Positions 41,216 to 48,121 of a DNA stretch of 57,470 nucleotides are shown in pieces (position 1 is the first letter of the stretch; each line of letters opens with the position of its first letter). Source of the stretch: a virus. Location of the stretch: positions 1 through 57,470 of the IMG/VR virus record IMGVR_UViG_3300042914_002726; one strand, given 5' to 3'. The translations under genes were made by a program, and so were the position numbers. The notes below the pieces were generated by a model, which was not told the DNA's origin, ran no database searches, and worked only from the letters and a program-made list of their open reading frames with translations.

Positions 41216-41290
41216 AACTCGTTGACTATCAAACACTTGCGGCGGCGCGCCCCGCCGCTGTGCGTAACTCGTTGACTATCAGCGACTTAC
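41216..41290. repeat. Intergenic palindromic repeat, copy G
   Basis: CTCGTTGACTATCAAACACTT, core GGCGCGCCCCGCCGC, GTAACTCGTTGACTATC. The TTGACTATCA unit appears on both sides. Confidence 0.85.
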
Positions 41291-41309
41291 ATTTTAATGC
41301 AAAAATATC

Positions 41310-41349
41310 TTGACGCCGCGCACAAAACAAGTTACTGTGAGGCTACACC
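41310..41349 (+). promoter_or_regulatory. Sigma70-type promoter, short leader
   Basis: TTGACG, 17 nt, TACTGT, 11 nt, ATG at 41350. Confidence 0.6.
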
Positions 41350-41676
41350 ATGACACTAAATGAAATCCAAGCCATCGCCAACCTCACCGCAAAATTCCTC
41401 GGACTCTCAATCAAGCCCAAGGCCGAAATTACACCCAACAAACGTGGCCGCGCCTACACCACGAAGGGGAGGTTTTCGATTCCAAAGTGGGCGTTTGACC
41501 ACGGAGAAAAATTCGTCATCTACTACGTTGTCCATGAGGTTTGCCATTTCTACGGAGGGGAATTAGATCATGGCCGTCTCTTTTGTCAAGTCGAAGATCG
41601 CGCACTAAAATTTTGGGGGCTTTACATTCAACGCAAAAAAGTTTATCCTGAACCCTACTCAATATTCAAACTATGA
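41350..41676 (+). CDS. SprT/WLM-like metallopeptidase (HEVCH)
   Basis: 108 residues. VHEVCHFYGGELDHG provides HExxH (62-66) and a third His at 74, the HExxH-x7-H spacing of SprT/WLM-like minimal metallopeptidases. Such enzymes cut DNA-protein crosslinks or regulators; here the substrate is unknown. One of three HE-x-CH proteins in the window. Confidence 0.7.
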   Translation: MTLNEIQAIANLTAKFLGLSIKPKAEITPNKRGRAYTTKGRFSIPKWAFDHGEKFVIYYVVHEVCHFYGGELDHGRLFCQVEDRALKFWGLYIQRKKVYPEPYSIFKL

Positions 41677-41921
41677 GCAAAGACATCTGTCCTGCTGACT
41701 ACGATGGCGAAATGCTTGTCATCGGTAGCTATGTAAAATACGATGGCAAGACTTGGGAGGTAATCGACTACGAAGATTCCGAGCAACCATACTTTGACGA
41801 TAACTACACGGAACATTCGACTCTATTATTGAGTCCACGATCCCATGATGGCGAGGACATTTGGGTAGAAGATTACGATGTAGAACAAACTGAACATCAA
41901 CAATTATATTTTGAACTATGA
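41673..41921 (+). CDS. Small acidic protein
   Basis: 82 residues, acidic, beginning in an ATGA overlap with the metallopeptidase gene. It includes LVIGSYVKYDGKTWEVIDYED, a small beta-barrel-like stretch. No family. Confidence 0.55.
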   Translation: MSKDICPADYDGEMLVIGSYVKYDGKTWEVIDYEDSEQPYFDDNYTEHSTLLLSPRSHDGEDIWVEDYDVEQTEHQQLYFEL

Positions 41922-42013
41922 AACCTATTGTCCTATTTATTGCTCTCCCTGTCACTATTTTGGTTTGGTCGTTTGCTATTTATGGTGCGATTGAACTATT
42001 TAAGGGGTGGTAG
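41918..42013 (+). CDS. 31-residue membrane peptide ending inside tRNA-Met
   Basis: MKPIVLFIALPVTILVWSFA is a hydrophobic span; the tail is YGAIELFKGW. It starts in an ATGA overlap and its stop lies 10 nt inside the following tRNA gene, so tRNA processing would cut its message. Confidence 0.5.
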   Translation: MKPIVLFIALPVTILVWSFAIYGAIELFKGW

Positions 42014-42076
42014 CTCAATGGTTAGAGCGTGCGGCTCATAATCGCTTGGTTGTCGGTTCGAATCCGACCCGCCCCA
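42004..42076 (+). tRNA. tRNA with CAU anticodon (Met or Ile2)
   Basis: Acceptor GGGGTGG/CCGCCCC, anticodon loop CTCATAA (CAU), T arm GTCGG-TTCGAAT-CCGAC. It lacks the C1-A72 mismatch of initiator tRNA, so it is elongator Met or lysidine-modified Ile2. The anticodon stem has a T-T mismatch. Confidence 0.9.
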
Positions 42077-42080
42077 CATC

Positions 42081-42151
42081 TATTTGAATATCAATGACTT
42101 ATAGATGCGCGCCCCGCCGCGCGCCATAACTATTTGGCGATCAAGCACTTA
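42081..42151. repeat. Intergenic palindromic repeat, copy H
   Basis: TTTGAATATCAATGACTTATAG, core GCGCGCCCCGCCGCGCGC, ATAACTATTTGGCGATCAAGCACTTAC. Confidence 0.8.
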
Positions 42152-42160
42152 CAAAAACAC

Positions 42161-42195
42161 TTGACACGGATTGCAAAACCCCATAGTATTTAGGT
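42161..42195 (+). promoter_or_regulatory. Leaderless sigma70-type promoter
   Basis: TTGACA, 17 nt, TAGTAT, 6 nt, ATG at 42196. Confidence 0.7.
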
Positions 42196-42456
42196 ATGCA
42201 AGATTACAAATTGCCCAAAGACACCTACTCCTCCGCTCGTTATGACGAGTTGCACTTTGCCGTTGCACACTACGGGACACAGATGCACAGAGGCTTGTGG
42301 GATATGCTCGTTGACGCTGGTATGACCAAACGCCAAATTTTTTCCGAATACATGAAAGTTATTCGCACCACTACGGCTGTCAACAATGACATCCTGCATT
42401 GCGTTGGAGCTTTCAAGGTAAAAAAACCTACGGACAATGTAATGTTTTCAAGATAA
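42196..42456 (+). CDS. Unknown protein, leaderless
   Basis: 86 residues, soluble, with GMTKRQIFSEYMKVIRTTT as the most conserved-looking segment. No family. Directly upstream of rIIB. Confidence 0.55.
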   Translation: MQDYKLPKDTYSSARYDELHFAVAHYGTQMHRGLWDMLVDAGMTKRQIFSEYMKVIRTTTAVNNDILHCVGAFKVKKPTDNVMFSR

Positions 42457-42460
42457 CCTA

Positions 42461-42494
42461 TTGACAACCCAACCAAAACCAAGTAATATCAAAA
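42461..42494 (+). promoter_or_regulatory. Leaderless sigma70-type promoter before rIIB
   Basis: TTGACA, 17 nt, TAATAT, 5 nt to the first of two adjacent ATGs (42495 and 42498). Confidence 0.7.
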
Positions 42495-43367
42495 ATGATG
42501 AAAACGCTAAACGCACTAATCAAAACCGACGAGTCCATCACCGCAGTTCTTGATGGAGTTCCCAAGACGATGAGTTGTAACCATCCGTCTTTCACCGAGG
42601 CGATCACTTGCCTCGCTACTGGAGACTACGAAACCCTCGACACTTTGTTCGATGTTTCCGAGTCTATCACACGCAAGTTCAATGCCGATAATGTCGGCGG
42701 TGTGGAGATCACCGATGGTGTGATCTACTACCAAGGCGAACCTGTCCACAACTATGTCGTTGATCGTATCTTCGACTTCATGGATGAGGGCTTGCCGTTT
42801 GAGCCGCTTGCCAAGTTCCTTCAGAAACTCATGGCGAATCCTTCTCGCCGTGCGGTTGAGGAATTGTATAAGTTCCTTGAACACAAGCATCTTCCGATCT
42901 GTCAAGATGGCGACTTCCTTGCCTACAAGAGTGTTCGTCAAGACTACATGGATCACCATAGCGGCAAGTTCTTCAATGGTGTTGGTGAGGTCTTGGAAAT
43001 GCCTCGCAACGCTGTCTGTGATGATGCCGATGTGGGTTGCTCCTATGGCTTCCATGCTGGTAGCCATGAGTATGCCAGCACTTTCGGTGGCGGCGACTCG
43101 CGCCTTGTGATCGTCAAAATCAATCCTTCCGATGTTGTGTCGGTTCCGAAAGATTGTGACTGCCAGAAGTTGCGGACTGCTCGCTACGAGGTTGTCAAAG
43201 ACTTCGATGTGGTCTATAAGAAACCTCTCAACACGGAGTTCACTTCCTACGATGAGGACTACGATGACGAGGACTACGAAGATGAAGATTATGGTTGCTG
43301 CACAAACAAAGACTGCAACTATCACAATGTGAGGGATAGCAAAGGCCGCTTCATGCGGAAGCGGTAG
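42495..43367 (+). CDS. rIIB: rIIB-like protein
   Basis: 290 residues. PLAKFLQKLMANPSRRAVEELYKFLEHKHLPI, DGDFLAYKSVR, DYMDHHSGKF and CSYGFHAGSHEYA (about residues 100-195) are the conserved core of rIIB-like phage proteins. A very acidic stretch (DYDDEDYEDED) and a small Cys cluster close the protein. In T4, rIIA and rIIB act at the membrane in exclusion phenotypes; their biochemistry remains unclear. Here each gene has its own promoter and the order is rIIB then rIIA. Confidence 0.85.
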   Translation: MMKTLNALIKTDESITAVLDGVPKTMSCNHPSFTEAITCLATGDYETLDTLFDVSESITRKFNADNVGGVEITDGVIYYQGEPVHNYVVDRIFDFMDEGLPFEPLAKFLQKLMANPSRRAVEELYKFLEHKHLPICQDGDFLAYKSVRQDYMDHHSGKFFNGVGEVLEMPRNAVCDDADVGCSYGFHAGSHEYASTFGGGDSRLVIVKINPSDVVSVPKDCDCQKLRTARYEVVKDFDVVYKKPLNTEFTSYDEDYDDEDYEDEDYGCCTNKDCNYHNVRDSKGRFMRKR

Positions 43368-43385
43368 TCGGTGGTGCGACAAAAA

Positions 43386-43424
43386 GGGGGCGAGGCTTGT
43401 GGTGGGCCTCGCCCCCAACTTTTG
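43386..43424. terminator. Terminator after rIIB
   Basis: GGGGGCGAGGC (43386-43396) with GCCTCGCCCCC (43406-43416), an 11-bp stem. A short T tract follows on plus and five A residues precede it (T run on minus). Confidence 0.8.
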
Positions 43425-43440
43425 TTCTGATCTTGTTTGT

Positions 43441-43515
43441 TGTAAGTTGTTCTTATTCAACTACTTGCATCGCCGCGCCCCGCCGCGCCGCGTAAGTCGT
43501 TGGTATTCAACGTGT
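43441..43515. repeat. Intergenic palindromic repeat, copy I
   Basis: TAAGTTGTTCTTATTCAACTA, core CGCCGCGCCCCGCCGCGC, GTAAGTCGTTGGTATTCAAC. Lies between the rIIB terminator and the rIIA promoter. Confidence 0.82.
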
Positions 43516-43538
43516 TAAATTTTTTTGCAAAAAATCGC

Positions 43539-43589
43539 TTGCCATATCACACAAATGCTGTTACTCTGAATACTCAACCTACTACTACA
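43539..43589 (+). promoter_or_regulatory. Sigma70-type promoter of rIIA with 22-nt leader
   Basis: TTGCCA, 17 nt, TACTCT, then 22 nt to the ATG at 43590. An exception to the leaderless pattern; the leader lacks a Shine-Dalgarno. Confidence 0.65.
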
Positions 43590-45833
43590 ATGATCGTTAC
43601 ACAAACCAAAGCTAATGTCGTCACGCAAGGTGTTCAAGGTGCTGTTTCTTTCGGCATCAAACAAGAAGGTCTTGCCCACATCTTCAACGTCCTCCGCAAC
43701 CAGTTGTATTCGGACAAGATTCTTGCGGTCTTGCGCGAGTATTCCTGCAACGCTGTTGACTCTCACACCGAAGCTGGTCACAATCGTCCGATTGAGGTTA
43801 CGCTTCCTTCTCGTCTGTCTCTGGAACTCAAGATTCGTGACTACGGCATCGGCCTTTCCGAAACTGACATCCAAGAGATTTATGCTTTCTATGGTGAATC
43901 AACGAAGCGTAAGAGCAACTCCCTCATCGGGCAGTTAGGTCTTGGCAGTAAGTCCGCTTTTGCCTATGGTGACAACTTTGTCATCAATAGCTACTACAAC
44001 GGCGTCAAGACTACTTACAACGCTTACATTGATCCCTCGCAGATCGGTCAAATCGCTAAACTCGCATCCGCTTCGACTAACGAAGCGAATGGTGTTGAAA
44101 TTGTGATTCCGGTCAAACCCGCCGACTGCGAAAATTTCGTCAATACCGCTCGTAGCTTGTTCACCTTCTTCAAGGTCAAGCCTATCGTGCGCGGTGCTGC
44201 AAACTTTACCTACGAAGAAAAGCCTTCCATTTATAGTGGCGCGGATTGGCGCATCTTCAAGGCAGATCGTAACGTCTATGGTCGTAACTGCGTTGCTGTC
44301 ATGGGTAATATCGGATACACCATTTCCTCGTCTGCTCTCAAGCTCGATGAAAACAATGATGCCGAAGCAACGATTGAACGTCTGCTCAATAACTGCGACA
44401 TTCAACTCGACGTTCCGATTGGCGAACTCGACATCGCAGCCTCGCGTGAAGGTTTGCAATACACGGATCGCACCATTGACAATATCAAAAAGCGCATCCT
44501 CGTCATTCGTGACTTCCTCGTTGCTGACATTACCAAGCAACTCAAGGGCGCACAAAGCCTGTGGTCGTTCAAGCGTATGCTTGGTGAAATGCACAACTTC
44601 AATAGTCCCTACTACGTTGTGTGCAACGCTATGCGCGGCAAAAATGGTTACGATTACAACGGCAAGGCTGTCAAAGACTATACCATCAACTTCAATAACT
44701 CTCGTGGTTTCAAACTTTATACGCCGCGCAAAGGTTATCTGAATGGTGCTTACATCGTCAAAGGCAGTAAGAATGAGGACATGACTCATCTGATTAGCCT
44801 CGACAGCGGCATGGTCATCGTAGAGAATACGAAGAAGATCAAGACGCAGATCGTCAATCACATCTTTCCCTACTTGCAGAATGATGGTAAGGTGATCGTG
44901 TTTGAGCCGCTTAATGCTGCTGATCGTAAGAAGCAGATGGATGCTCTTGGTCTTGTTGACTCTGACATCGTTGACATGGCAACCTTGCCCAAGGTGTTAC
45001 TACCTCGCGCAACTCGTCGTGCGAACAACAATGCCCTCATGGTTAATCGCACTAAACACTCCAGCAAAGTGTTTTCGCTTGACCCTGCCTCCAAAAGTCT
45101 TTCGTCCTATCACAAGGTCAAAAGCGACTTCTGGATGGAAGATGACATTGACCTGTCTGCGCTCGACCCCAAGAAATACTGCTACATTGAGATTGAGCGT
45201 TTCGTTGGTATGATCGACGGATCGGAGATTGGCCCTGTGGGAATTATGTCCTGCGGAACCAAACTGGAAACGCTCGCCAAACTTGCCAAGGCCAAGGGGA
45301 TCGTTGCTCCTAACATCATCGGCATCAAGAAAGGTTCGACGCTCGACAAAGCCAAGAAAACCAAACTCATGGACTTCAAAACTTTCTTCACCAATGCGTT
45401 GAAGGAGATCGAAGCTCAAGCTAATGTCGGTGAGGTTCTTTATGCTGACGAGATTCACAACAAGTTTGTTTCTGCTAACCAATGCTTGCGCGGAGAACTA
45501 CGCAAACTGGTCAATGCAAACAATGCGCCTAACACGCATCGCATCTTGGAAGAAGTCTTGTCGCTACAAGCGCAATCGAATGACGCTACGATCAAGTCTT
45601 GTATCGAAAGCATCTGTCAGAACATCGGGGTTCCTTCAAAGAATGTCCGTTCCAAACGTAGTGCCAAGCTCGACGCTATGGAAGTCAAGGCGACCAAACT
45701 TGCTCACTCCATGCGCTTGCTGCAAGCGATTGACTCCTATAATCTCCAGACCTATCGTGAAGGTCACAAAGAGCATCGTGAGGCTTGTCTGGATTATATT
45801 CAGACCCGCGACCATCTGCTCGCAGGAGTATAA
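43590..45833 (+). CDS. rIIA: rIIA-like GHKL ATPase
   Basis: 747 residues from MIVTQTKANV. GHKL ATP-binding motifs are clear: N box REYSCNAVDSH (49-59, Glu50 and Asn54), G1 DYGIGLS (84-90) and G2 GQLGLGSKSAFAYG (about 114-127). The rest is a long helical and beta region as in T4 rIIA. Its partner rIIB lies just upstream. Rich GC codon use like the rest of the block. A strong terminator follows. Confidence 0.88.
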   Translation: MIVTQTKANVVTQGVQGAVSFGIKQEGLAHIFNVLRNQLYSDKILAVLREYSCNAVDSHTEAGHNRPIEVTLPSRLSLELKIRDYGIGLSETDIQEIYAFYGESTKRKSNSLIGQLGLGSKSAFAYGDNFVINSYYNGVKTTYNAYIDPSQIGQIAKLASASTNEANGVEIVIPVKPADCENFVNTARSLFTFFKVKPIVRGAANFTYEEKPSIYSGADWRIFKADRNVYGRNCVAVMGNIGYTISSSALKLDENNDAEATIERLLNNCDIQLDVPIGELDIAASREGLQYTDRTIDNIKKRILVIRDFLVADITKQLKGAQSLWSFKRMLGEMHNFNSPYYVVCNAMRGKNGYDYNGKAVKDYTINFNNSRGFKLYTPRKGYLNGAYIVKGSKNEDMTHLISLDSGMVIVENTKKIKTQIVNHIFPYLQNDGKVIVFEPLNAADRKKQMDALGLVDSDIVDMATLPKVLLPRATRRANNNALMVNRTKHSSKVFSLDPASKSLSSYHKVKSDFWMEDDIDLSALDPKKYCYIEIERFVGMIDGSEIGPVGIMSCGTKLETLAKLAKAKGIVAPNIIGIKKGSTLDKAKKTKLMDFKTFFTNALKEIEAQANVGEVLYADEIHNKFVSANQCLRGELRKLVNANNAPNTHRILEEVLSLQAQSNDATIKSCIESICQNIGVPSKNVRSKRSAKLDAMEVKATKLAHSMRLLQAIDSYNLQTYREGHKEHREACLDYIQTRDHLLAGV

Positions 45834-45854
45834 TTGTTAGTGGTGTAGTGGTGG

Positions 45855-45892
45855 GTGCGGGGCGTGCCGAGTGGTGCGCCCCGCATTTTTTT
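45855..45892 (+). terminator. Rho-independent terminator after rIIA
   Basis: GTGCGGGGCG pairs with CGCCCCGCAT around a 12-nt loop, followed by TTTTTTT. Confidence 0.88.
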
Positions 45893-45907
45893 GCATTAAA
45901 TTGTAGC

Positions 45908-45978
45908 CTGTTGAAAATCAACAACTTACGCCAGTGCGCCCGGCGCGGCGGCGTAAGTCATTCATAATCAACAACATA
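45908..45978. repeat. Intergenic palindromic repeat, copy J
   Basis: GTTGAAAATCAACAACTTACG, degenerate core GTGCGCCCGGCGCGGCG, GTAAGTCATTCATAATCAAC. Last copy, marking the right end of the GC-richer block. Confidence 0.78.
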
Positions 45979-45997
45979 CATAAAATTAACTATTCTC

Positions 45998-46025
45998 TTG
46001 ATCTATAGGCATATTGGTGTATAAT
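45998..46025 (+). promoter_or_regulatory. Sigma70-type promoter of the tRNA cluster
   Basis: TTGATC, 16 nt, TATAAT, 11 nt before tRNA-Glu. Confidence 0.78.
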
Positions 46026-46036
46026 ATAGGGAGAAA

Positions 46037-46108
46037 GTCGCCATCGTCTAACGGTTAGGACACTTGGTTTTCATCCAAGTAATCGGAGTTCGATTCTCCG
46101 TGGCGATG
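46037..46108 (+). tRNA. tRNA-Glu (UUC)
   Basis: Acceptor GTCGCCA/TGGCGAT, anticodon loop TTTTCAT (UUC), T arm CGGAG-TTCGATT-CTCCG. CCA not encoded. Confidence 0.92.
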
Positions 46109-46113
46109 CTTAC

Positions 46114-46190
46114 GGAATGGTAGCTCAATTGGTTAGAGCGCTGCCCTGTCACGGCAGAGGTTGCGGGTTCAAGTCCCGTCCGTTCCGCCA
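46114..46190 (+). tRNA. tRNA-Asp (GUC)
   Basis: Acceptor GGAATGG/CCGTTCC, anticodon loop CTGTCAC (GUC), CCA encoded at 46188-46190. Confidence 0.93.
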
Positions 46191-46194
46191 TTAC

Positions 46195-46268
46195 AGAGGT
46201 GTAGCTCAACTGGTTAGAGCATCGCTTTGATAAGGCGAGGGTTGGGAGTTCGAGTCTCTCCACCTCTA
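46195..46268 (+). tRNA. tRNA-Ile (GAU)
   Basis: Acceptor AGAGGTG/CACCTCT, anticodon loop TTGATAA (GAU), T arm GGGAG-TTCGAGT-CTCTC. No CCA encoded. Confidence 0.92.
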
Positions 46269-46312
46269 TATTTGGCATCGCTCTATTTCACAAATATGGA
46301 GTTCACAAATAC

Positions 46313-46400
46313 GGGTAGATGGCAGAGCGGTCTATTGCACTAGTCTTGAAAACTGGAGGGCTGAAAGGCTCCGTGGGTTCGAATCCTACTCTACCCGCCA
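46313..46400 (+). tRNA. tRNA-Ser (UGA)
   Basis: Acceptor GGGTAGA/TCTACCC, anticodon loop CTTGAAA (UGA), a long variable arm GAGGGCTGAAAGGCTCC, CCA encoded. Confidence 0.92.
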
Positions 46401-46511
46401 TTCTTATTTAAGGAATAATTTTATTTTATTATCCTTAAGTTAACTATTGTCACTATTTCTATTTCAGTGACGTTCGTTAACTCGGACACAATGTCCGGAT
46501 AGATGTCCGTA
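46401..46511. other. Palindrome-dense junction between convergent blocks
   Basis: Successive inverted repeats: TTAAGGA...TCCTTAA (about 46408-46440), GTTAAC-GTCACT...AGTGAC-GTTAAC (about 46440-46480) and CGGACA-CAA-TGTCCG (about 46483), with a further TGTCCG at about 46505. No gene. Probably 3'-end structures for the tRNA transcript. Confidence 0.5.
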
Positions 46512-46546
46512 TAAAAAAACTGGCGACCCGTTTCCAGATCGCCAGC
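46512..46546 (-). terminator. Rho-independent terminator of the minus small-gene operon
   Basis: CTGGCGA (46520-46526) with TCGCCAG (46539-46545); a run of seven T on the minus strand follows (46513-46519). Confidence 0.85.
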
Positions 46547-46568
46547 TTCTCACGAGCCCTCCCAAGAT

Positions 46569-46664
46569 TTATAAAAATAATCCAATACCAATCATAAATA
46601 ACAATCCACTTATTATTATTACTAGAGGGGCTATATGTTCATCCTCTATGGGGTTTCTATTCAT
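46569..46664 (-). CDS. 31-residue membrane peptide
   Basis: MNRNPIEDEHIAPLVIIISG then LLFMIGIGLFL: one hydrophobic span. AGGA lies about 9 nt before the ATG. Last gene before the terminator at 46512, which supports it as expressed. Confidence 0.55.
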   Translation of the reverse strand: MNRNPIEDEHIAPLVIIISGLLFMIGIGLFL

Positions 46665-46713
46665 CAGTTATTCCTGGGGCAACCGTGTGCCTTTTGGAAT
46701 ATTATTATTTACA

Positions 46714-46950
46714 CTATTTGTCGGCAAAGTCCAGCAGTTCCTTCCTAATCTGATTGCGCCGCATTGCGCCCATTGGGGTCTCATCCCTCTGCACTTCATC
46801 AGAGAAATATACCTGAATCAATAATTTAAGTTTATTAATATGGTATTTATAGGAATCAGTAAGATCTTTAAGAGCTTCCTCTATTTCTCCTACCGTGTCA
46901 AGGCTCTTCATAACAGAGTCTGTTGCGTATTTAATGGGGTCTTCACTCAT
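46714..46950 (-). CDS. Small helical protein
   Basis: 78 residues from MSEDPIKYAT at 46950. This start is chosen because GGAGG precedes it and it forms a TAA-T-ATG junction with the peptide gene upstream. Acidic and helical; no family. Confidence 0.6.
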   Translation of the reverse strand: MSEDPIKYATDSVMKSLDTVGEIEEALKDLTDSYKYHINKLKLLIQVYFSDEVQRDETPMGAMRRNQIRKELLDFADK

Positions 46951-46951
46951 A

Positions 46952-47044
46952 TTAATGTCCTCCAAGCAGAGCAAGTGCTAGCATAAAAACTGCAGCCATG
47001 CATACATAAAGCTTGATATCGTCTTTGGGATCTTCGTATTTCAT
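46952..47044 (-). CDS. 30-residue membrane peptide
   Basis: MKYEDPKDDIKLYVCMAAVF plus MLALALLGGH: charged start, one hydrophobic span. Joined to the next gene by TAA-T-ATG. Confidence 0.5.
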   Translation of the reverse strand: MKYEDPKDDIKLYVCMAAVFMLALALLGGH

Positions 47045-47094
47045 TGTGTTTAAACGTGTTCATATGTTAGCAGTTGTGTGTGGGGTTGTCAATG

Positions 47095-47313
47095 TTAGAT
47101 AGTTTCCTCTTCCAGAAGGAATTCAGGAATGTCTTCCTCCTTAGCGTCAGGTGCATCGATCACTGTAATAGCATCGTAAACCTCGTCATGCTTGACAAGG
47201 CACATGATGTCCTCATAGATAGATATCATGGCGCGTCGCTCCATCTCTTCATCGCCATCACGCACTACGTAACCCAGATCTAGGATAACGCGTTTGAATT
47301 TATTTTTATTCAT
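47095..47313 (-). CDS. Small acidic protein
   Basis: 72 residues, acidic, helical (EEMERRAMISIYEDIMCLV). No family recognised. One base separates it from the upstream gene (TAA-T-ATG). Confidence 0.55.
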   Translation of the reverse strand: MNKNKFKRVILDLGYVVRDGDEEMERRAMISIYEDIMCLVKHDEVYDAITVIDAPDAKEEDIPEFLLEEETI

Positions 47314-47314
47314 A

Positions 47315-47518
47315 TTAATTTTTTGTTTGTTCTATTTTTTCTCCATTCATAAACCTGTAATCTTGATTCCTACGCATACAGGATGGACAGTTCATCGACC
47401 CAGGATTTCTCTTAATCGTCGAATATCCACATATAGGATTCGGGCATATGTATACATAGTAATCTGCCAATGCTGTTACAGATAGGCAAATTGTAATAAT
47501 ACAAAATATTTTTTTCAT
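47315..47518 (-). CDS. Exported zinc-ribbon protein
   Basis: 67 residues. A signal peptide (MKKIFCIITICLSVTALA) is followed by CPNPICGY and MNCPSCMRRN, two Cys pairs that can form one zinc ribbon. An exported zinc ribbon is unusual for a phage. Overlaps the upstream peptide gene by 4 nt. Confidence 0.6.
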   Translation of the reverse strand: MKKIFCIITICLSVTALADYYVYICPNPICGYSTIKRNPGSMNCPSCMRRNQDYRFMNGEKIEQTKN

Positions 47519-47610
47519 TTGTTTTTCTTTCTAGTTAATTCACCAATCAGAAACATTCCCATGAACAGAGAATACATAGCTGCAATTAATATTGTAATAA
47601 ACGTTTTCAT
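47515..47610 (-). CDS. 31-residue membrane peptide
   Basis: MKTFITILIAAMYSLFMGMF then LIGELTRKKNK: one hydrophobic span with a basic end. ATGA overlap with 47315..47518. Confidence 0.5.
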   Translation of the reverse strand: MKTFITILIAAMYSLFMGMFLIGELTRKKNK

Positions 47611-47616
47611 ATATTA

Positions 47617-48078
47617 TTAGAGAAAGAATCCATCATCTTCATCAATGGCCAGATCTTCCTTAAGATGTTCCGGCGCCTCGCTACGTGGAGAATAAACTTC
47701 GTCACAGTGTTTACCATCAGCAGCTACAATGAGTTCTCCACAGAAGTCCATACCCGGTTCATCATAGATTAACCGTAAAGGTTTTCCGATTTGTTTAGCT
47801 AGCGCAACGATAGCCCCAACAGGGGGACTCCAAGCAGTATTGAAACTAATGCCCTCGTCTTGCGCTTGACCCTCGTAAGAGTTTGAGCGCGTCCCCCAAT
47901 TCTCATTCCGCCAACCATACCAATCCTCAACATCCGGTGGCATAGGGGCGATCTTTTCGAAATCAAGAAAAGTATCAGGCAGTGGGCTCCAATCCCGCTT
48001 TTCAGTCGAGATATAGTCCGCGATCAGTGACAGGTCTCCATGAGGAGCCTCCAAGTAGTTGTAACAGTCGTTAGGCAT
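47617..48078 (-). CDS. Api92-like (DUF1281-type) protein
   Basis: 153 residues from MPNDCYNYLEAP at 48078. A promoter TATATT box ends 8 nt before this ATG, ruling out the ATG six codons upstream. Segments WYGWRNENWGTRSNSYE and ISFNTAWSPPVGAIVALAKQ match the ferredoxin-like domain of Api92-like proteins found in phages and plasmids. Function unknown. Confidence 0.75.
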   Translation of the reverse strand: MPNDCYNYLEAPHGDLSLIADYISTEKRDWSPLPDTFLDFEKIAPMPPDVEDWYGWRNENWGTRSNSYEGQAQDEGISFNTAWSPPVGAIVALAKQIGKPLRLIYDEPGMDFCGELIVAADGKHCDEVYSPRSEAPEHLKEDLAIDEDDGFFL

Positions 48079-48086
48079 AGTCCCAA

Positions 48087-48115
48087 AATATACCATTACT
48101 TCAGGAAAGTGTCAA
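48087..48115 (-). promoter_or_regulatory. Leaderless sigma70-type promoter (minus)
   Basis: Minus strand: TTGACA, 17 nt, TATATT, 8 nt, ATG at 48078. Confidence 0.75.
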
Positions 48116-48121
48116 GCCCCT

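Noticed and set aside
40606-41232. Antisense reading frame opposite the DUF932 gene
   Set aside because: Runs through the terminator and repeat-adjacent region; GC-rich codon bias of DUF932 explains it.
42516-43460. Long antisense reading frame opposite rIIB (314 codons)
   Set aside because: rIIB has clear family motifs, a promoter and typical codon use; the antisense frame is a by-product of codon bias and has no promoter or homologous motif.
43935-44861. Long antisense reading frame opposite rIIA
   Set aside because: Overlaps GHKL-containing rIIA entirely and shows no motif, promoter or start signal of its own.
33221-45978. CRISPR array from the ten similar repeats
   Set aside because: Copies are hundreds to thousands of bases apart, imperfect, internally palindromic over ~75 bp, and separated by genes rather than by uniform short spacers.
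46037-46400. tRNA cluster as a phage attachment site
   Set aside because: No integrase or excisionase gene and no long direct repeat of tRNA 3' ends is visible in the window; these look like ordinary phage translation-support tRNAs.
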